Shown here one piece after another: positions 6,397-9,076 of a stretch of 9,076 nt of DNA. The DNA is from Paracoccaceae bacterium. GTDB taxonomy: Bacteria; Pseudomonadota; Alphaproteobacteria; Rhodobacterales; Rhodobacteraceae. The first letter of the stretch is position 1. Each line of letters opens with the position of its first letter. The notes under the pieces were generated by a model. It ran no database searches, was not told where the DNA came from, and saw only the letters and a program-made list of their open reading frames with translations. The stretch is taken from assembly GCA_015485015.1 (NCBI GenBank), contig WFUK01000280.1, positions 1 to 9,076 on the forward strand, in the 5' to 3' direction. Both the position numbers and the translations under genes were made by a program.

Positions 6397-7305
6397 ATGA
6401 AACGTTTTGGATGGGTGGTTGCTTTGATCGCCGCCACAGGGCCGGCAGCGGCGCTGGAAGTGGTTAATGTAGCCGAGGGTGTATATGCGCTGGTCGGAGA
6501 CCTTGGGCAGCGCTCGCCCGAGAATTTGGGCAATAATGCCACATTCGGCGTGATCGTCACCGAAACCAGCGTGGTGCTGATTGATCCCGGCGCAGGCTGG
6601 AAAGCCGCAGCGGCGATCGATGCCGCGATCGATACCTTCACCGATAAGCCCGTGCGCTATGTGATTAATTCCGGCGGTCAGGATCATCGCTGGCTGGGCA
6701 ATGATTATTGGCAGATGCAGGGGGCCATGGTGATCGCCTCTGCCGCCGCTGTGGAAGATCAAAAAAGCCGTGGCTCGGTGCAAATGACCGGCCTTGATAC
6801 GCTGGTCGGTAGCGAAGGGCTGTCCGGCACCACTCCCGCTTATGCAGATATGGAATTTGATAGCGAATATGTGCTGGAAGTTGGCGGGGTTCGTCTCGAA
6901 ATCACCCATCCGGGGCAGGCCCATACCCCCGGAGACAGCTTTATCTGGATGCCCTCGACCAAGGTGATGTTTTCCGGCGATATCGTATATGTCGAGCGGA
7001 TGTTGACCATTGGCGATCAATCCCATTCCGGCACCTGGATCGAGGCCTTTGAGGCTATGGCCGAGAAAGCGCCTGAAATCGTAGTACCCGGCCATGGTCA
7101 ACCCGTGCCTTTTGCCACGGCCAAGGCCGATACCTATGATTATCTGGTTAATCTGCGCGCTCAAATGGGACCGTATATCGAAGAAGGGGGCGATATCATC
7201 GGCTCGGTCGAGGTCGAGCAACAAGCCTTTTCCTATTTGCAGAACTTTGACCAGCTAGCGCGGCGCAATGCCCAGCAGGTGTTTACCGAAATGGAATGGG
7301 AATAG
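6397..7305 (+). CDS. Exported metallo-beta-lactamase-fold protein with degenerate metal motif
   Basis: The 302 residues begin with a Sec-type signal peptide (MKRFGWVVALIAATGPAAA, cleavage near 19), so the protein is probably periplasmic. The rest is an MBL fold: FGVIVTETSVVLIDPG (50-65) as the first strands, HTPGDSF with H176, FSGDIV with D195, and VPGHGQP with H233. The signature HxHxDH is not present. In its place stands INSGGQDHRWLGN (90-102): the two first histidines are Gly and Gln, with only D96-H97 possibly serving the second metal site. This matches a SoxH-like subgroup I recall from alphaproteobacteria, so it may be a natural variant and not a dead enzyme; a single-metal site is possible. 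The substrate is unknown. The ATG abuts the previous stop, with AAGGA 10 nt upstream. It is the last gene of the operon and its stop touches a structured element. Confidence 0.82.
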   Translation: MKRFGWVVALIAATGPAAALEVVNVAEGVYALVGDLGQRSPENLGNNATFGVIVTETSVVLIDPGAGWKAAAAIDAAIDTFTDKPVRYVINSGGQDHRWLGNDYWQMQGAMVIASAAAVEDQKSRGSVQMTGLDTLVGSEGLSGTTPAYADMEFDSEYVLEVGGVRLEITHPGQAHTPGDSFIWMPSTKVMFSGDIVYVERMLTIGDQSHSGTWIEAFEAMAEKAPEIVVPGHGQPVPFATAKADTYDYLVNLRAQMGPYIEEGGDIIGSVEVEQQAFSYLQNFDQLARRNAQQVFTEMEWE

Positions 7306-7332
7306 GCGAAAGCCGTCCTGCGCCAGCAGGAC
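7305..7332 (+). other. Tandem hairpins at the 3' end of the MBL-fold gene
   Basis: GGC-GAAA-GCC (7305-7314) is a 3-bp stem with a GNRA tetraloop that starts on the last base of the stop codon. It abuts a perfect 7-bp stem, GTCCTGC (7315-7321) with GCAGGAC (7326-7332), closed by GCCA. No T-run follows, so it is not a standard intrinsic terminator. It forms the 5' part of the convergent structured element. Confidence 0.5.
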
Positions 7333-7333
7333 A

Positions 7334-7374
7334 GGGGGTGAGGAGATGGCCCGAAGGGTCGTCGAGGAACCCCC
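7334..7374 (+). other. Long hairpin with symmetric GAGGA/GAGGA internal loop
   Basis: Outer stem GGGGGT (7334-7339) pairs with ACCCCC (7369-7374). An internal loop has GAGGA on both sides (7340-7344 and 7364-7368) and could stack as tandem G-A pairs. The inner 8-bp stem 7345-7352 with 7356-7363 closes on a stable-type C(GAA)G triloop. Two inner pairs are G-U when read as plus-strand RNA but A-C mismatches on the other strand, which favours plus-strand transcription. Confidence 0.5.
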
Positions 7375-7400
7375 CCGCCGGTTGCGGCGCATCCGCCCTT

Positions 7401-7446
7401 GCGCCTGCGGTAAGGCTGGTCCCGCGCCGCGCTTCAGCCTTGGCGC
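7401..7446. terminator. Bulged 12-bp hairpin between convergent genes
   Basis: GCGCC (7401-7405) and AAGGCTG (7412-7418), separated by a 6-nt bulge, pair with CAGCCTT (7435-7441) and GGCGC (7442-7446) around a 16-nt loop. All pairs are Watson-Crick, so it folds on both strands. It sits 11 nt after the plsY stop on the minus strand and 95 nt after the MBL-fold stop on the plus strand. A two-way terminator is plausible, but no T-run follows on either side. Confidence 0.35.
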
Positions 7447-7456
7447 TTGTGGCCAG

Positions 7457-8095
7457 TTATTTCTTGCCGATCTTTGGTTCTGTTCCCGAAATGATGCGCT
7501 TGATATTGGCCCAGTGGCGCAGCCAGATCAGCGCAGCCAGCAGCAGCCCAAGGCCGGTTGTGGTTGTTAGATCAAAAGCAAAAAGCCAAAGCGGCGCGCT
7601 GGCCGCCGCAACCAGTGCCGCCAGTGACGAAATACGAAAAACTACCGCTGTCGCCAGCCATGTAGCGCAGGCAGCAAGGCCGGTTAACGGGTTGATGGCC
7701 AGCAGGATGCCAAGAAACGTCGCCACGCCTTTTCCGCCCCTAAAGCGCAGGTAAATCGGGAAAATATGGCCCAGAAAAGCCCCAAGCCCCGCCACCTGCG
7801 CCGCGGTATCCCCATACAAATACCGCGCCACCAGCACCGCCACCGCGCCCTTGCCACCATCCAGCAGCAGGGTCAAAAGCGCCGCTTTTTTAGAGCCGGT
7901 GCGCAAGACATTCGTCGCGCCGATATTGCCCGAGCCGATCTGGCGCACATCCCCCAGCCCCATCACCTTGCTCACCAGCAGGCCAAAAGGAATAGAGCCA
8001 AGTAGATAGGCCGCAATCAAAATCCCCAATAGCCACGGCCAAGCCGCATCCCAGCCGGGCTGCGCCCCCCAAAAGCGAAATACGGATGGAACCAT
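7457..8095 (-). CDS. plsY: Glycerol-3-phosphate acyltransferase PlsY
   Basis: PlsY is an integral inner-membrane enzyme that moves the acyl group of acyl-phosphate onto glycerol-3-phosphate to form lysophosphatidic acid, the first committed step of phospholipid synthesis. The 212-residue product has the expected helices and all three active-site regions: SGNIGATNVLR (55-65), DGGKG (79-83) followed by FRGGKGVAT (118-126), and INPLTG near 135-140. LGSIPFG (32-38) is also typical. The length is slightly above the usual 190-205 because of a short N-terminal extension before the first helix. The ATG at 8095 has AGGAGA (8101-8106) 5 nt upstream, which fixes the start. It follows pyrC by 43 nt on the same strand, a common alphaproteobacterial arrangement, and converges on the MBL-fold operon. 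Confidence 0.96.
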   Translation of the reverse strand: MVPSVFRFWGAQPGWDAAWPWLLGILIAAYLLGSIPFGLLVSKVMGLGDVRQIGSGNIGATNVLRTGSKKAALLTLLLDGGKGAVAVLVARYLYGDTAAQVAGLGAFLGHIFPIYLRFRGGKGVATFLGILLAINPLTGLAACATWLATAVVFRISSLAALVAAASAPLWLFAFDLTTTTGLGLLLAALIWLRHWANIKRIISGTEPKIGKK

Positions 8096-8138
8096 GATGC
8101 TCTCCTGATAACTAAACTAGATTAGACGCGGGGCCGCC

Positions 8139-9076
8139 TTATTCGTCAAGCGGGAAGACCTGCGCCCCCGCGACATAGGTTTGCAGCACCACGCCTTCCA
8201 TGCGGCGCAGATCATAGGGCGTGTTTTTGGACTTGGAATGCAGCTTGGCGCGCTCCAGCACAAAGGGTTTATGCGGATCAAACAGGATCAGATCCGCCGG
8301 AGTGCCCACCGCAAGCCGCCCCGCCTCCAGCCCCAGCAGCTTGGCGGGGTTGAGCGATAGGGCGCGGAAAAGCTCCGGCAGGGTCAAATGCCCGGCGTGG
8401 AAAAGCTGCATACAGGCCGGAAGCAGGGTTTCCAGCCCCACCGCGCCGCTGGCGGCTTCTTCAAAGGGCAGGCGCTTGCTTTCTTCATCCTGCGGGGTGT
8501 GCATCGAGCAGATAATATCGATTAACCCCGATTGCACCGCCTGCACCACCGCCATCCGGTCATCCTCGGCGCGCAACGGCGGCTTGAGCTTGAAAAAGGT
8601 GCGATAGCCCTCGATATCCAGCAGATTCAGCGTCAAATGATGGGCCGAGACCCCCGCGCTCACCTTCAGCCCCGCCTTTTTCGCCCGCTCCAGCGCCGGA
8701 AGCGCGGCGGCGGTGGTGATCTGGTCGGCATGATAGCGCGCGCCGGTCATTTCCACGATTGCCATATCGCGCTCTAGCTGGATGCGCTCGGCCATGGGCG
8801 AAACGCTCGGCAAGCCCATCAGCGAGGCCAGCGGCCCAGAGGTGGCGCAGGCTCCGTTAGACAGGGTCGGCTCTTGCGGATGCGCCATGACCAGCGCGCC
8901 AAGATCGGCGGCATAAGTCAGCGCCCGCGCCAGCACTTTGGGGTTTTGCAGCGGGCGGTCACCATCGGTAAAAGCCACCGCGCCCGCATCGCGCAAAAAG
9001 CCGATCTCGGTCATTTCCGCCCCATTGCGCCCTTTGGTCAGCGCCGCCATCGGCAATACATTCACCGATACGATAT
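8139..9076 (-). CDS. pyrC: Dihydroorotase-like protein, C-terminal part (possible pseudo-dihydroorotase)
   Basis: The frame runs from the right window edge to TAA at 8139, about 312 codons; the N-terminus with the DxHxH zinc motif is outside. An internal GTG at 9065 is not the start, since SVNVLPMAALTKG continues the family sequence through it. The sequence is class I dihydroorotase-like: EMTEIGFLRDAGAVAFTDG (with D34 counted from 9065), a metal-site histidine in LVMAHPQEP (H62), VSAHHLTL (H142/H143), LKPPLR, and GRLAVGTPADLILFDP near the end. The usual catalytic aspartate in SDH is Met here: SMHTPQ, codon 8502-8504. Dihydroorotases close carbamoyl-aspartate to dihydroorotate in pyrimidine synthesis; inactive relatives (PyrX) serve as structural partners of aspartate carbamoyltransferase PyrB. 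Which applies depends partly on the missing N-terminus and on whether a second pyrC exists. Upstream pyrB is expected but not visible. Confidence 0.88.
   Translation of the reverse strand, partial: IVSVNVLPMAALTKGRNGAEMTEIGFLRDAGAVAFTDGDRPLQNPKVLARALTYAADLGALVMAHPQEPTLSNGACATSGPLASLMGLPSVSPMAERIQLERDMAIVEMTGARYHADQITTAAALPALERAKKAGLKVSAGVSAHHLTLNLLDIEGYRTFFKLKPPLRAEDDRMAVVQAVQSGLIDIICSMHTPQDEESKRLPFEEAASGAVGLETLLPACMQLFHAGHLTLPELFRALSLNPAKLLGLEAGRLAVGTPADLILFDPHKPFVLERAKLHSKSKNTPYDLRRMEGVVLQTYVAGAQVFPLDE

Noticed and set aside
6376..7224. Minus-strand 282-codon open frame opposite the MBL-fold gene
   Set aside because: Length alone is its support. The opposite strand carries a signal peptide and MBL motifs, and this frame shows no family resemblance.
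7296..7754. Plus-strand 152-codon open frame across the convergent region
   Set aside because: It overlaps plsY antisense for most of its length, has Arg/Pro/Ala-rich composition typical of shadow frames, and its first part is better explained by the hairpin element.
1..9076. Search for defence systems, phage genes, transposases, CRISPR arrays and tRNAs
   Set aside because: Every long frame is assigned to a housekeeping or membrane gene, and no direct-repeat array, transposase motif or cloverleaf was recognised by eye.

Overview
The window looks like a housekeeping segment of an alphaproteobacterial chromosome, most likely Rhodobacteraceae. The base composition is GC-rich. The gene order miaB-phoH-ybeY-corC-lnt on one strand, the pairing of a class I-type pyrC with plsY, and the close resemblance of every product to Rhodobacterales families all point the same way. 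This assignment rests on recalled family knowledge and gene order; no database search was run.

Layout. (1) Positions 4901 down to 1 (minus strand): a Ros/MucR-type regulator overlaps miaB by 4 nt. A 150-nt gap follows, then phoH (overlapping ybeY by 4 nt), ybeY, corC and the first 192 codons of lnt, which runs off the left edge. YbeY, PhoH and MiaB act in RNA maturation and modification; CorC and Lnt belong to the envelope part of the same conserved cluster. (2) Positions 4902-5070: a divergent intergenic region that holds a perfect FNR-type palindrome, TTGAT-N4-ATCAA, just upstream of the plus-strand genes. (3) Positions 5071-7305 (plus strand): a tight three-gene operon. It encodes a FieF-like cation diffusion facilitator, a small four-helix membrane protein of unknown function, and an exported metallo-beta-lactamase-fold protein whose HxHxDH motif is degenerate. 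(4) Positions 7305-7446: a compact string of hairpins between two convergent operons. (5) Positions 9076 down to 7457 (minus strand): the C-terminal part of a dihydroorotase-like protein (pyrC/pyrX type) that lacks the usual catalytic aspartate, then plsY of phospholipid synthesis.

Most coding content is ordinary. Four observations deserve a second look: the FNR box in front of the metal-efflux operon; the structured convergent element, whose long hairpin folds better as plus-strand RNA and contains a symmetric GAGGA/GAGGA purine loop; the 8-bp inverted repeat of TATAAT-like half-sites ahead of lnt; and the Asp-to-Met change in the dihydroorotase. No tRNA, rRNA, CRISPR array, insertion sequence, prophage or defence system was seen. 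No gap between genes exceeds about 170 nt.
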